Shown here: piece by piece, positions 1-10,919 of the stretch | Numbering within the stretch: position 1 is the first letter of the stretch | How the letters are laid out: every line of letters begins with the position of its first letter | Program-made: the position numbers and the translations under genes | NCBI GenBank assembly: GCA_943736015.1 | Contig: OX031073.1 | Span: 28,671,210-28,735,209, forward strand | DNA length: 64,000 bases | From: Tridacna crocea | Lineage: Eukaryota > Mollusca > Bivalvia > Cardiida > Cardiidae | Direction of reading: 5' to 3' | Notes under the pieces: model-generated | The model's input: the letters and a program-made list of their open reading frames with translations, nothing else | The model's database searches: none | Told to the model about the DNA's origin: nothing

Positions 1-9
1 TAAACTTAC

Positions 10-53
10 CAACATCCCTGCCAACTTTAAAGCAGTGCTGCTAGATATACAGT
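10..53 (-). CDS. DNAJC10: DNAJC10 coding exon 7
   Basis: A 44-base exon encoding (D)[14 protein letters not shown], in phase with exon 6. Acceptor tttcag, donor GTAAGT at the very edge of the window. Later exons lie outside. Confidence 0.88.
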
Positions 54-3000
54 CTGAAATGAGAGGGAAAGTCAGGAATAAAATAATCATCAAAACAACT
101 TTGACAAAAAGAAGTTGCACATTTACATCCCTTCACAGGAACCCATTACCAAACGACAAAATTTTGGACTTGTCAAAATTAAAAGCATTTGCAGGCGACA
201 AAATAAAAGTGACTGAAAATTTGAAATTTGTTTTGTGAAGGGTAGAAAACATTGTGGGAAAAGGAGAAAATGCTGGTTACCAGCATTTTCTCCTTTTCCC
301 ACAATGTTTTCAAAAGGCTTTTTCCTCAGGGGTGTCAGAAGTAGGGATTGTGTGGTAATGGGTTACCAGTGCTGTTAACTTCTCTTTCTTGTGATACAAC
401 AACAATATGATTGGGCGAGTTTCTTTCCTGGCACAAAACAATCTGTATTGATAGCCTTTGCTTCATTATGCAGCATCTTTCTGACATTTCCCCCAATAAA
501 ATGTTTGTAGTTCTTTATAACACTCACACATTTCAAGGTGATACATGACTAAAAAATTAAGTCGCTGTCATTTTTTCTGGCTTATAAACAACAAGAGGGC
601 CACGATGACCCTGTATTGCTCCACTGGCTAATAAGTAATAACACTACAAGCCAAACATTACAATACTTGGCCAATTTGTTTCAAACCTGAAGACATACAA
701 AATTCTTTCTATAAAATCCGAGAAAGTTATGACGCGTGGCAAATCCACTTTTCTCCACAAATCTATAATTACTAGAATAAATCGCACCAGATAGCATTTT
801 ACTCAGTAAACTTTTACTTTATTTTAAAATTCAAAGTAATGGTAGTCGTTTTGAAAAACTAGTCCACTTATGTACCCAGAATGCCCTTATTAGATAGATG
901 CGTATTTGTACAATGCCATCTACTATTATCTTAACTCTTTACCAAACAACAAAATTTTAGACAAGTCTAAATTGGAAGATTTGCAGACAACAAAATAAGC
1001 ATACTCAAAAATTGAAATTTGTTTCCAGCAGGGTAAAAAACATTCTGGGAAAAGGAGAAAATGCTGGTTACCAGCATTTTCTCCTTTTCCCACAATGTTT
1101 TCAAAAGGCTTCTATCTCGGGGTCGTAAAAACCAGGGATTGTTTGGTAAAGGGTTAATGCGATTAGTGGCCAATTCATAATGAAAGCAGTTTCCTACCTC
1201 CTCCTTCCCCACAGTATGAGATCAACCAGGGGAGCTCACTCTCCCCTACAACACCATCAAAGTTTCCACTCCACAATTCCGAGACAGATACTCTGGCATG
1301 TCTTAGAGCATATTTTACAAGCTCCTTTCTCTTTTTATCTCCATGGAACTTCTCCCTCTGGAAAAAGCAGAATAACATGATGGACAGGGGAGAAAATTCT
1401 GACATTTTAAGATCTTTTTTATACAAATCTTAAATAAAGCCGTGTGAGTTTCTCAATAAAGAAAAAGGGGTTTTGAATAATTTGTTAATAATCTATACAT
1501 CAATACATGTATACATGTGTGCCAAAAAATTTATGAAATTCTGATTACAGACTTTGGGGGTATAAGAATGTTTGCACATTCCAGACACTAGTTGTACATT
1601 CGATATACTTGTTATAACATATGCACAAAAAAGTTTGTTAATTTTTCAAATTTGTACAATCACAAAAGTTTCAAATTCGTAAAAATTTCCCTTATACAGT
1701 ATGCATCTTTATCAGTACCAGTATTTACTGGCCACCGTTTTATTGAAAGAGCAAATTTTGAATCAGAGCATTCCTTAAATGGTACCAAACGATATGCATT
1801 TCAAACTGTATTAACCCATTACCACACAATCCCTACTTTTGACGCCCTTGAAAAAGAAGCCTTTTGAAAACACTGTAGGAAAAGGAGAAAATGCTGGTAA
1901 CCAGCATTTTCTCATTTTCCCACATTGTTTTCTTCCCATCCCAGAGCAAATTTCAATTTTTCATTCACCTTTATTTGTCGTCTGCAAATGCTTTTAAGTT
2001 GAACCAGTCTAGAATTTTGTCGTGTGGTAAAGAGTTAAAATGTTCAATAACGCTATATCTATTTATCTTTACAGACTTTTTCCCATATAAAAATTTGAGG
2101 AGATGCTTCAATTGGAGTGCAGTAGCAGGATCTTTGTTACAAACATTTTTCATACCAAATTCTTACAGAAGGGAGAAAGGCCTTTGGCCCACATTAACCC
2201 TTTGGCTGCTAAGCAAGACTAGCTGACCTTTGTGGACAGTGTAGATCAAGATCAGACTGCACAGAATGTGCAGTCTGATCTGGGATCTACACTGTCCCAC
2301 AAGGAGATATTATTCCCCAAACCATAGCTTTGAAACACCAATATTTAAGTTATTAATATTGAACCGATAATTTAATTTTAGTTGTTTAGCAGGATAAGGG
2401 TTCACAATATAGAGAAGTTTAACCCTTTCCCAAACAATCCCTGGTCCCTGGTTTTCACGACCCTGAGTAAGAACTCTTTTGAAAACACTATTGGAAAAGA
2501 AGAAAATGCTTGTAACCAGCATTTTCTCCTTTTCCCACAATATTTTGTACCCTTCCTAAAACAAAAGTAATCTCTTGATTCACATTAATTTTGTTGTCTG
2601 CAAATGCTTTCAACTTGGACCAGGGTACAATTTTGTGGTTTGGTAAAGAGTTTAACCCTTTACCCCATAAGGCATTTCTATGCTATCTCTAATTGACCCT
2701 TAATAACAGCAAGGATGAAACCATTTCCTATGTGTATATGACAACTTTTGATAGCATAGAAAACATTGTGACTAAAGGTGAAATTGCTCATCATGAGCAA
2801 TTTCACCTTTTGCCACAATGCTTTCCAAAGGCTTCTACAAGCAATGCATAGAAATGAGTATCTATGGAGTAAAGGGTTAAGCAAGAAGGCTCATTTCTAT
2901 TCACAGTGGCAGTCTGTGGTCCCTACAGGACAGAACTTACCGCAGGGTAGATAATCAATGACGGGTAAGAGTGAATACCCTGCATCCTACACAGATGCCA

Positions 3001-6000
3001 CTCGTCTCCACAGTTCACTGCTCCAATCCTTACCACACCCTCTAACTCCCTGGCTACTTCTCTCCACTTAAAAGAAAAACAACAGCATGAGTATGGCTTC
3101 GTCAACACAGTTTAACATAAAACAAGAGTATCATAAGACCCTTTATTGCTTTCTTGACTGATACATCATAACATGGTAATGTTATTATTCTTACCTGTAG
3201 ATACTTTTTCGTTTATCTTGGACCTCTTTCGTTTCTTACTCTTTTCTTGGCTTATTTGGGAGATCATTCACCTTTTACCCAACAACCCTGTGTTTTCATG
3301 ACCCTGAGAAAGAAGCCTTCTTAAAACATTGTAGGACAAGGAGAAAATGCTGGTAACCAGCATTTTCACCTTATCCCACAAAGTTTTCTACCCTTCTTGA
3401 AAAAAAGAAAAATTTATCAGTTTTTGAGTCAACATAATTTTGTCGTTTGCAAATGCTTCCAATTTGGACTAGTCTAAAATTATGTTGTTTTGTAAAGAGT
3501 TAACTCTTTACCAAACGACAAAATTTCAGACTTGTCCAAATTGAAAGCATTTGCAGACGACAAAATTAAAGTTACTCATATATTGAAATTTGTATCCAGC
3601 AGGGCAGAAAACACTGTGGAAAGAGTGGAAAATGCTTACTACCAGCATTTTCTCCTTTACCCACAATGTTTGCACAAGGCTTCTATCTCAGGGTCGTACA
3701 AACCAGGGATTGTTTTGTGAAGAGTCAAATAATGATGATATATATTCCACAGAAGAAGATGGCATTGAGGAAACTGAGGGAAACTGAGAAAAAGCTGAGA
3801 AATAAATTTTTTTTGTACTTCCACACTGTTTACTACTCTTTCAAAGGTGGTTCCAACCATTTAAGAGAAAATCAATTTGCCATAAGCAAATACTCCAAAC
3901 TCAGACAAGTCTTGAAATTGGTGTCTTGTACAAGGATAAACTGCATGTGAAATCACTATGAGAACTACATGCAATTATTTCTTGCAATGCTCTTTTTACT
4001 TCCTGGAACAGGTCAACTGCCAAAACTACACAAAAAATTCTCTACTGGCTGTTTAATGTTTTGTTTTACTCAGAAGCAGGTCAACTCAACGCAGAAACTA
4101 GGTGATCACGACAGGGGAAACATTGCTAAGAGCAACTATTGAAAACAGCTTTTCTATACCTGAACTACCAAAAATTCTCTCTCATCTACTGGCTGCTTTT
4201 GAATTAAATTTTTAGTCTTTCTTCTACAAATAAACCCTTTACCCCACAATCCACATGTTCTAATATCCTTAGCGAAAAAGCTTTTCAAAACATTTTGGGT
4301 AAAAGAGAGAATGCTGATTACAGCATTTTCTCCTTCTCTTACATTGTATTCCACTGTTCATAGACACATTCTATGATTCAAGCTACTTTTAATATGTCAT
4401 CTGAAGACGCTTCCAAATTGAAGGGGTCTAAAAGTTTGTTGTCTTACAAAAAGTTAAGGTAGACTATCAACTTACTGTAGGTGCTAGATGATGACAGTGA
4501 GAGCATTGGGGAGAGTAAAAATTGACAAACCACACATCTTCTGTTCCAGCTACAGACATCTCTGGAAAAAGATATGTATGAAAATGTGATGTGGTCACCA
4601 TGTAATGAGGACGACTGCATGATGATGACAGTAACGATAAAGATAAGTTGTTAATGATAATTTCGTGATAATTATGATGGAATAATGATGGCAGCTATGA
4701 TGAAAATGGCAATGATAATGATGACACCAATCATCATCATCAGCAGCATCATAAAACAGGATTCATCAGGGACAAGACATCTTATTTATCCCTTGAGACA
4801 AAGAGTGTTTCTAAGTATTGTTCTAGTGAAACACTATCATCTGGTACAGTGACATGACCTAAGAACTGGATGACCAAAACTCAATAGACTTCTATCTATA
4901 GATACACACAGCTTAACTTTGGTACCAAAAGACACTCATTAATCTATTAAGGGCTTCCAAATACTGAATTCTATAAATAATCTGTTCAAAAAGCCTTTAT
5001 CCTAGACAATGTAAATTATGTTTTATGCAACATCGTCAAAATTAAACTTGTGCTGCACTATTTTTTTTACCTATCAAAATGGGGTAAAAGTTCGTCAAAT
5101 GAGACACTTTTTCTGGAAGCAATAATACCATTTTTCACCAATTTTGAAATCTTTAAACAAAGGATGACAGTTAAACTTGTGGAATAAAAGGTTACTTTTT
5201 TTTCCCTCCATATTTTGACCACAAATACATAAAATGAATAAATCTCACCAAAGTCTGCTCTACTTAGTGTAATAATTTCAGGATCATCATCATAGATACC
5301 TGTGAAAGACAAGAGAAAAGCAATGGTCAATAGTGGCTTTTTAACCCTTGCAAAACCAAATTTCAACTTTTCAGACACAATTATTTTGTCGTCTGCAAAT
5401 GCTTTCATATTTTTTCCAGACTATAATTTTGCCATTTGGTAAAGAGTAAAAGGATCAGCAGACACAATATCTGTGAGTTTAAAGATATTATGATAAGGAA
5501 GAAAGCATTGCAAGAAGAGTGGCTGCAAGCACTTTCTTCATTCTTCTTTATTCTTCATAGTTTCCAAATGCTAAATCTCAAATTTTGGTTGTTTGGTAAA
5601 GGGCTACCTCTTTACCAAACAACAAAATTCTGACCTTGTCCAAGTCCAATGCATTTGCAGATGACAAAATGTATGAGATGTGAGAGAGATGTGATTCAAA
5701 TGGAGAAAATTCTTCTGAAAATGGTAGAAAACAATGTTATTCTGGAAAGGATCGAAAACAAACTGGGGAAAGGAGAAACTGCTGGTTAACAGCAGTTTTC
5801 CCTTTTTTTCCCCACCATGTTTTCAAAAGCATTCTTATTCAAGTTTATTAACCCATTGCCACACAATCCCTACTTTTGAAGACCCTTAGAAAGAAGCCTT
5901 TAGAAAACTTTGTGGGAAATGGAGAAAATGCTGGTAACCAGCATTTTCTCCTTTTTCCATAATGTTTTCTTCTCTTCACAAAACACATTTCAAATTTTCA

Positions 6001-7287
6001 GTCACTTTTATTTTGTCACCTGCAAATGCAAGCCTAAAATATTGTCGTTTGGTAATGAGTTAAAAATAAGTATTGTGTTGTAAAGGACTATAGATTAATC
6101 ATTATGGTCATACCAAATTCTTCTTGGTAGAATTTCCAGCTCTGATAGTGTTGCCCTCTTCCAGAATCTTCCTCTAAGCCTTCCTCTCCATGCATGTCAT
6201 ATTTCTTCCGCAGATCTTCATCCTTCAAAACCTCGTAAGCTCTATTGATCTTCAAAAATTTATTGTGGGCTTCTGGGTCATCCTAGTGTGAACACAAAAT
6301 ACACAAATCTATAGTCAGAACTCAAGACGGAGTAGTGATTTTGATTTCAAAATTGAAAAAATAAATTATACTCCATTGTGGGTACTCATTAGAATCGTCT
6401 CATCAAGACATATACACATATCTATAGTAAGAGCTACAAACAGAGAAAGTGATTTTGATTTCAAGATTGAAAATGTAAATTATACTCCACTAAACCCTGT
6501 ATTGTGGTAACTCATTAGAATCGTCTCATAGAGACGATTCTAATGAGTACCCACAACATAGGGTTTTGGAGAGAAATAATGGATTTAGAATACCATCATT
6601 CCCTCTTATCTGAAAGTCTATATAGTTATTCATTATAATGCAACTAAAGATGACGACAAAAGTCGATGATTTAAAACACCAGTGGCTTGGGAAGAGTATC
6701 ATGCAAAATACTGGTAATGGAATCACCGGGAAAGCATGGATACTGTAGGTGCGATGGTCATAGGAAAATAACTGAACTGATGTTGAAAATAGCATGAAAC
6801 ACCATACAATCAATCAATCAATAAAAGAAATAAACAACTATAAAAAACTTTTAGGGGAGAGGAAGCACTTTCACTAACATGAAAGTCATTGCAATAAAAT
6901 GAACCGAAGTTTCCTACTAGCAATTCCTCTTTTATCCACAGTTTTTCACAAAAAAATAAAACCAGCTGTAAATGTTGAATTTGTTCAGTAATAAGTTTTA
7001 CATTAAACAAATTACAGCTTTCTCCAAAAGCCTTGTTCCTTATATAAGTTCAAACTCGGGTCTGTTTGGGCAGGAGTCAATTCTTATTCTTTACTTACCA
7101 CATTTTTGTCTGGGTGCATAGTAACTGCCAACTTCTTAAAAGCTTTCCTGATTTCTTTATCACTTGCCCCTCTAGATACATCTAACAATTTATAGAAATC
7201 CTCTCCTGCCAACACATAAGGCAGTATCAACACTATCACTAGAGCTTTTAGTATATGACTGTAAAACTGTTTATAGGCCATTTTCAT
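10..7287 (-). CDS. DNAJC10: DNAJC10 (ERdj5), ER co-chaperone and disulfide reductase, 5' seven coding exons; gene continues past the left edge
   Basis: Seven exons join in phase into 275 residues. Seen: a hydrophobic signal peptide (about 1-28), a J domain with HPD at 58-60, the segment [10 protein letters not shown], a thioredoxin domain with [13 protein letters not shown] (active site CSHC at 156-159) and [16 protein letters not shown], then the start of the next thioredoxin-like domain ([18 protein letters not shown]). The order and the CSHC motif are those of metazoan DNAJC10, about 790 aa in human, so roughly the first third is here. Known role: it lies in the ER lumen, recruits BiP through the J domain and reduces disulfides of misfolded proteins for ER-associated degradation. 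All introns carry TTAA hairpin elements or other repeats. A splice acceptor directly before the first ATG implies a non-coding 5' exon further upstream. Identity is confident; the exact start (Met1 or Met3) is not. Confidence 0.93.
142..362 (+). mobile_element. HP1 hairpin element
   Basis: HP1 is defined by ends CCCTTTACCA.../...TGGTAAAGGG next to TTAA, a 'gactggtccaaattgaaagc' arm, and a central hairpin GGAGAAAATGCTGGTTACC. '+' means that arm is at the left. Here the flanking TTAA is lost on both sides; the hairpin is perfect over about 24 bp per arm. Confidence 0.85.
770..928 (-). repeat. Diverged fragment of the ~360-bp element
   Basis: 'ttcaaagtaatggtagtcgt', 'gtacccagaatgcccttatt' and 'agatagatgcgtatttgtac' parallel 53330-53430. 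Region 590-640 also shows a worn 'acaagagggccacgatgacc' end. Confidence 0.6.
931..1157 (+). mobile_element. HP1 hairpin element
   Basis: Complete, TTAA at both ends, in DNAJC10 intron 6. The hairpin arms are essentially perfect. Confidence 0.9.
1198..1357 (-). CDS. DNAJC10: DNAJC10 coding exon 6: end of thioredoxin 1 and start of next thioredoxin-like domain
   Basis: 53 codons plus one base: [20 protein letters not shown], then [13 protein letters not shown] and [13 protein letters not shown]. The FHGD...LV.YAL pattern closes the first thioredoxin domain. Acceptor tgctttttccag, donor GTAGGA. Confidence 0.93.
1811..2038 (-). mobile_element. HP1 hairpin element
   Basis: Complete with TTAA ends. 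It belongs to the subtype whose left end reads CCCATTACCACACAATCCC. Confidence 0.9.
2194..2402 (+). mobile_element. HP2 hairpin element
   Basis: HP2 starts TTAACCCTTTGGCTGCTAAG and ends TTTAGCAGGATAAGGGTT. The core is a palindrome built on GATCAGACTGCACA / TGTGCAGTCTGATC within GTGTAGATC...GATCTACAC. Same TTAA/CCC end type as HP1 but unrelated inside. Confidence 0.8.
2419..2655 (-). mobile_element. HP1 hairpin element
   Basis: TTAA both ends; its right TTAA is also the left TTAA of the next HP3 copy. Moderately diverged. Confidence 0.85.
2652..2880 (+). mobile_element. HP3 hairpin element
   Basis: HP3 ends: CCCTTTACCCCATAAGGC at one side, CCATAGATACTCATTTCTA (reverse) at the other. Core hairpin GGTGAAATTGCTC...GAGCAATTTCACC. 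'+' means the CCATAAGGC end is at the left. Complete, TTAA at both ends, ending 60 bases before DNAJC10 exon 5. Confidence 0.88.
2941..3066 (-). CDS. DNAJC10: DNAJC10 coding exon 5: thioredoxin core
   Basis: 42 codons from [10 protein letters not shown] through [20 protein letters not shown] to [17 protein letters not shown] carries the cis-proline of the thioredoxin fold. Acceptor ttcttttaag, donor GTAAGT, phase 0 at both ends. Confidence 0.94.
3268..3503 (-). mobile_element. HP1 hairpin element
   Basis: Left end decayed (no TTAA). The right TTAA is shared with the next copy. Confidence 0.8.
3500..3728 (+). mobile_element. HP1 hairpin element
   Basis: Starts at the shared TTAA; right end agagtcaa, decayed. 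Oriented head-on to its neighbour. Confidence 0.85.
4231..4457 (-). mobile_element. HP1 element, degenerate
   Basis: Recognisable ends (aaccctttaccccacaatcc ... aaagttaa) and hairpin, but many changes. It reaches within 18 bases of the DNAJC10 exon 4 donor. Confidence 0.7.
4476..4561 (-). CDS. DNAJC10: DNAJC10 coding exon 4: thioredoxin active site
   Basis: Encodes (E)[10 protein letters not shown], then [18 protein letters not shown]. The CSHC redox motif after FYSP is the first active site of ERdj5. Acceptor ctttttccag, donor GTAAGT, leaving phase 0. A degenerate TTAA hairpin element ends 18 bases beyond the donor. Confidence 0.93.
5249..5299 (-). CDS. DNAJC10: DNAJC10 coding exon 3: linker micro-exon
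   Basis: A 51-base exon encoding [17 protein letters not shown], the conserved linker between the J domain and the first thioredoxin domain. Acceptor ttcacag, donor GTGAGA, phase 1 on both sides. Confidence 0.92.
5343..5450 (-). mobile_element. HP1 fragment (one arm)
   Basis: Only the 'tttgtcgtctgcaaatgctttc' arm and the terminal ttggtaaagag remain. Lies 44 bases outside DNAJC10 exon 3. Confidence 0.65.
5605..5850 (+). mobile_element. HP1 element, degenerate
   Basis: Diverged copy with a partly duplicated middle (two 'gtagaaaaca'-like segments) and a variant hairpin (gaaactgctggttaacagcag). Ends at the TTAA of the next copy. Confidence 0.65.
5848..6063 (-). mobile_element. HP1 hairpin element
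   Basis: Complete between TTAA and TTAA; ends 51 bases from DNAJC10 exon 2. Confidence 0.87.
6114..6282 (-). CDS. DNAJC10: DNAJC10 coding exon 2: second half of J domain
   Basis: Encodes [19 protein letters not shown], then [22 protein letters not shown] and [12 protein letters not shown]. This is the J-domain helix III/IV region and the aromatic linker typical of DNAJC10. The acceptor is cactag and the donor GTATGA; it ends with one extra base (phase 1). There is no long open frame around it, so it is easily missed by ORF finding. Confidence 0.93.
6318..6650. repeat. Hairpin repeat with GTACTCATTAGAATCGTCTC arms, partly duplicated
   Basis: Two successive copies of 'agtgattttgatttcaa...attatactcca...actcattagaatcgtctcat'. 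The second runs into its own reverse complement (gagacgattctaatgagtac, about 6519-6553). Related copy at 36424-36600. Confidence 0.7.
6730..6830. repeat. Dispersed repeat with 'gaaagcatggatag' core
   Basis: Shares 'gaaagcatggata.(g)gt..actg...' and '.aactgaa.taatgttgaaaa' with 27345-27425 and 43140-43205. Family unknown; a SINE-like tail (caatcaatcaatca) follows here. Confidence 0.45.
7099..7287 (-). CDS. DNAJC10: DNAJC10 coding exon 1: signal peptide and first half of J domain
   Basis: Encodes 63 residues, from [11 protein letters not shown] to MHPDKNV. The exon opens exactly at the ATG after tttcttttgcag and ends at a GTAAGT donor in phase 0. The second ATG, two codons on, has the better initiation context (AAAATGG). 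The HPD tripeptide needed to stimulate Hsp70 ATPase is intact. Confidence 0.92.
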
Positions 7288-7400
7288 CTGCAAAAGAAAT
7301 CAAATCATAGGTTAATTACATGTTAGAATAAGAACTTGGCAAAGCAGCACATGTACGCTCAAAGATTCTAGATAGTGAAATGGGTTAACAGTGAAATGGG

Positions 7401-7626
7401 TTAACTCTTTACTAAACGACAAAATTCTAGACAGGTCCAAATTGAAAGCACTTGCAGAAGACAGAATGAATGTAGCTCAAAAAATTTCAATTTGAGCAGG
7501 ACTGAAAACATCGTGGGAAAAACAGAAAATGCTGGTTACCAGCATTTTCTACTTTTCCCACTATGTTTTCAAAAAGGCTTCAGTCTCAGGGTCATAAAAA
7601 CCAGGGATTGTTTGGTAAAGGGCTAA
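7401..7626 (+). mobile_element. HP1 hairpin element
   Basis: Complete; right TTAA mutated (ggctaa). Just upstream (on the minus strand) of DNAJC10 coding exon 1. Confidence 0.87.
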
Positions 7627-7785
7627 AATCTAGAACACCTGCAGATACCCAAATTTTCAAAGTCACATGCACAACTAGACAAAATAGAGATTCATTGTGG
7701 TAAGTTTAAACTTATTCCAGTGAAAACTGTTCCAAACTATCTGAATCCAGGAAAAATAAGGGAAACTGAAGAAGATTTGATCCTG

Positions 7786-8014
7786 TTAAACCATTACCAC
7801 ACAATCCCTACATTTGATGATCTTGAGAAAGAAGCCTTTAGAAAGCATTGTGAGAAAAGGAGAAAATGCTGGTAACCAGCATTTTCTCTTTTTCCCACAA
7901 TGTTTTCTATCTTTTCCAAAACAAATTTTAATTTTTGAGTCATATTTTATTTGTCGTCTGCAAATGCTTTCAATTTGGACAATTCTAAAATTTTGTCCTT
8001 TGGTAAAAAGTTAA
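7786..8014 (-). mobile_element. HP1 hairpin element
   Basis: Complete, TTAA both ends. Confidence 0.88.
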
Positions 8015-8190
8015 TAAATGTGATTCAACTTTAACAGAAATTGAGAAAGTTACTGAATTGCCTACTTGCACTTTTACAATATTTTGAATACAGTACTTCA
8101 CTTGTACTTCACTTCAGATGAAGTATTCCGGAAGATCAGCTGGCAAATTGTTGAATTTTATCAAATTGCAGTAAGTACAAACATGTGTGA

Positions 8191-8461
8191 TTTGGTTGTA
8201 TTGGTTGTATTGGGGTTTAACGCCACTTTAACAGCTAAGGTCATATCATGGCGGTCAGTGACGCACATGTGTTTCCTAGCTTTCTCACACCAGTACTTAC
8301 ACTACTTTCTTTCCAAAGCCACCGACTACTTTTCTCACATGCTTCAGCAGAGGTGAGAGGCGAAAATACGCCGGAAAGAAAGTTTGCCTCAACCGGGTAT
8401 CGAACTCACAACCACCAGGTCATGAGTCCGACACGCTCACCACTGAGCCACCCAGGCGGGC
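8191..8461 (-). mobile_element. tRNA-derived SINE
   Basis: Read on the minus strand it begins GCCCGCCTGGGTGGCTCAGT, with Pol III A-box (TGGCTCAGTGGTGAGCG) and B-box (GAGTTCGATACCC) motifs. It ends in a 'ggttgtattggttgtattgg' tail. Flanked by a perfect 14-bp target duplication ACAAACATGTGTGA (8177-8190 and 8462-8475). Related copy at 37525-37763. Confidence 0.88.
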
Positions 8462-8475
8462 ACAAACATGTGTGA

Positions 8476-8991
8476 ATATGAAAATATGTAGTTATGGAAT
8501 ATTCAAGAAGACTGATATCTTCTTCAATTATTTAGGATATCGTGATGCAGCAATAGTCATGGTAGCAAATTCACACTTTTACACAATGTCAATTTCCATA
8601 TCTCTTCATAACTTCATTTTTCACAAAAAAGTGACTCATGTGGAAGTTGTCTTCATGAAATAAGTTTTACAGAAATTTAATGTGCTATTTTCATAGAATT
8701 TTGATAAAAACAATAATTTTTTCATATTTTCAGTCAGCCATTTGTATTCAGTTAACCTCATGACTCTATGAAAAGTATGATAGTGTTATTGATTTTTTTA
8801 ACTGGATTCTATTTCCTTCTTTTGTTTCTGTTTTTATTATCAGCTAAATATAACATTAGCCTACTCAGGGAAAGACTTTAATTGTGTTTTGCAGCTCATA
8901 AAGCTGTTAATTTAATACCATCAAAGTAAACCATAGGTGCAATAAATTTTCTGTCTAAAATGCCTTGATCCTAGCATCTTAAGATTAAATA
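8476..8991. other. No gene or repeat recognised
   Basis: AT-rich, no splice-flanked frame and no hairpin element seen. Confidence 0.5.
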
Positions 8992-9212
8992 TTAACCCAT
9001 TCGATGCCAACTTTTGACAACGCTGAGAAAGAAGCCTTCAGAAAACATTGCGGGAAAAGGAGAAAATGGTGGTAACCAGCATTTTCTCCTATTCCCACAC
9101 TGTTTTCTTCTCTTTACAAAGCAAATTTCAAATTTTCAGTCACTTTTATTTCGTTGTCTGCAAATGCTTTGAATTTGGACCATCCTGTAATTTTGTTGTT
9201 TGGTAGAGTTAC
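8992..9212 (-). mobile_element. HP1 hairpin element
   Basis: Left TTAA kept, right end tggtagagttac eroded. Confidence 0.85.
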
Positions 9213-9614
9213 ACTAGCTGAAAGATTAATCATGTCTCATTATTCTTTTCATCTGTATCATATCTTTTCATCTGTATCTCATATCGTTGTCTGTCCTGGG
9301 ATCGAACTTGTCCAAGGATTGGATTGTGCCCTCAAGTCTTTCATCATTACAAATAAATCAGGTGAGAAGATATTGTCATATACCGGTAGTACTAAGTAGG
9401 TTGCCTGATTTTGACTTCTGTCTAGAAGCCAAATTACCAAAGAATCCATCAATATGCAAAAATAAAGCCAAATGCCAATATTATTGATAAATTAATCCAA
9501 AACCAAGAAAAGAAAAAAAAATATAAGAAATATCTATTATCAGAATAAAAAAAAGCAATAGGACTTGTGGTTATGCAATAAAATGAGCAGATCACAAAGG
9601 CAAATTCGTGTTGT
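9213..9614. other. No gene or repeat recognised
   Basis: AT-rich; ends in an A-rich run near 9505-9555. Confidence 0.45.
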
Positions 9615-9837
9615 TCAACTCTTTACCACACGACAAAATTTTAGACTGGTTCAAATTGGAAGCATTTGCAAACGACAAAATAAAGGTGACTAAAAAATTG
9701 AAATTTGTTCAGAGTAGAAAACACTGGAAAAAAGGAGAAAATGCTGGTTACCAACATTTTCTCCTTTTTCTACAGTGTTTTCAAAAGGTTTCTTTCTCAA
9801 GGGTGTCAAAAGTAGGGACTGTGTGGTAATGGGTTAA
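9615..9837 (+). mobile_element. HP1 hairpin element
   Basis: Left TTAA changed to tcaa, right TTAA intact. The hairpin has one mismatch (ttaccaac). Confidence 0.87.
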
Positions 9838-10305
9838 ATGGGTGAATATCATGCATGTCGGAAAGCGAATCGTGTGCTCTCCTATACATCCGGAATATCC
9901 GTCCGAAATACTATTCTACCTCCGAAAACAATTAACCGCAAGCAAAGTTTCACAGACATGGTGGAAAACTCATTGAAAAAAGAATAAAAACACCTCATAA
10001 ATACAATAACCTTGCTTTTGAAATAAATATTCAAAAGTTTTATTAAGTCCTGCATGCACCCTGTTACTTTTGATGTTCGAGGAAGGCCTACCGATCTTTC
10101 TTGACAACCGGAAATGGTTGTTAACATGTGTAGCACGCGTGCGCTTGATGAAAGAAATCGATAGTTGTTACATAACATGTTGTAGAGTGCCGTCTGCGAT
10201 TAGCCTGCGCGGACTGCAGGCTGATCGGAGACGACACTTTGCGCAAATGTCCAAATGTCTCATTTTCTTGTGTTGCTTGACATTTATTCACATAGATCTG
10301 TATAT
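9838..10305 (-). promoter_or_regulatory. Candidate DNAJC10 promoter / first exon region, with part of a bivalve repeat
   Basis: Unique sequence with several CpGs and ETS-like CCGGAA sites (about 9888 and 10109), upstream of DNAJC10 on the minus strand. Its right part (10180-10250) is an imperfect palindrome (gcctgcgcggactgcaggc) that I associate with a dispersed bivalve repeat. Confidence 0.25.
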
Positions 10306-10475
10306 GATCACAGGAATTTGACATTCTTTAACCAAAATAAATGATCAAATATGAAAAAAAAAAAAATCTCCCCTTTATAATAAAGATCTATTGCATTCCT
10401 TGTTTATATAGGGATTTTTTTTCATAATTGATCATTTATTTTGGTTATAGAATGTCAAGTTCCTGTGATATGATC
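10306..10475. repeat. Foldback with about 60-bp imperfect arms
   Basis: Left arm cacaggaatttgacattc... is repeated inverted as ...gaatgtcaagttcctgtg; both arms also share the ataaatgatca segment. The loop is about 40 bases. No TTAA ends, so not an HP element. Confidence 0.7.
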
Positions 10476-10570
10476 CCTGGGTTTGCAAAATTTACAGTGT
10501 GTTAAAACATTCAGTAAGTAATATAAAGTTGAAAAAAAAGGGACAAAGCATGCAATCATATGAAAACGCA

Positions 10571-10750
10571 TTAACCTTTTACCACACAATGCCGACTTTT
10601 AACACCCCTGTGAAAAAAAGACTTTTGAAACATTGTTGGAAAAGGAGAAAATGCTGAGAACCAGCATTTTCTCCTTTTCTCACAATATTTTCTTCCCTTC
10701 TTAAAACAAATTTCAATTCTTCTTTTTTTTAGACTTTTATTAGCGACGTC
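10571..10750 (-). mobile_element. HP1 element, truncated
   Basis: Left TTAA and hairpin present; the distal arm is lost after 'acaaatttcaattctt'. Confidence 0.75.
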
Positions 10751-10919
10751 AACTGGTATGATGGGAGTCGTGGCCATCTCCCACCATACCTTACAATTCA
10801 ATGTTAGTAGGTTTCTAAATAATTTGTTATATAGTACTCTTAAACAAAAGATGTTTCATATGCCTAACAAAAACTGTATTTTTTGTAAAGTTGTTCCATC
10901 ACTTGAATGTGGCCTTATT

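Noticed and set aside
240-310. Perfect hairpins read as terminators, CRISPR repeats or miRNA genes
   Set aside because: They are the centre of a high-copy TTAA-flanked element in a eukaryotic genome; spacing is irregular and no spacers exist.
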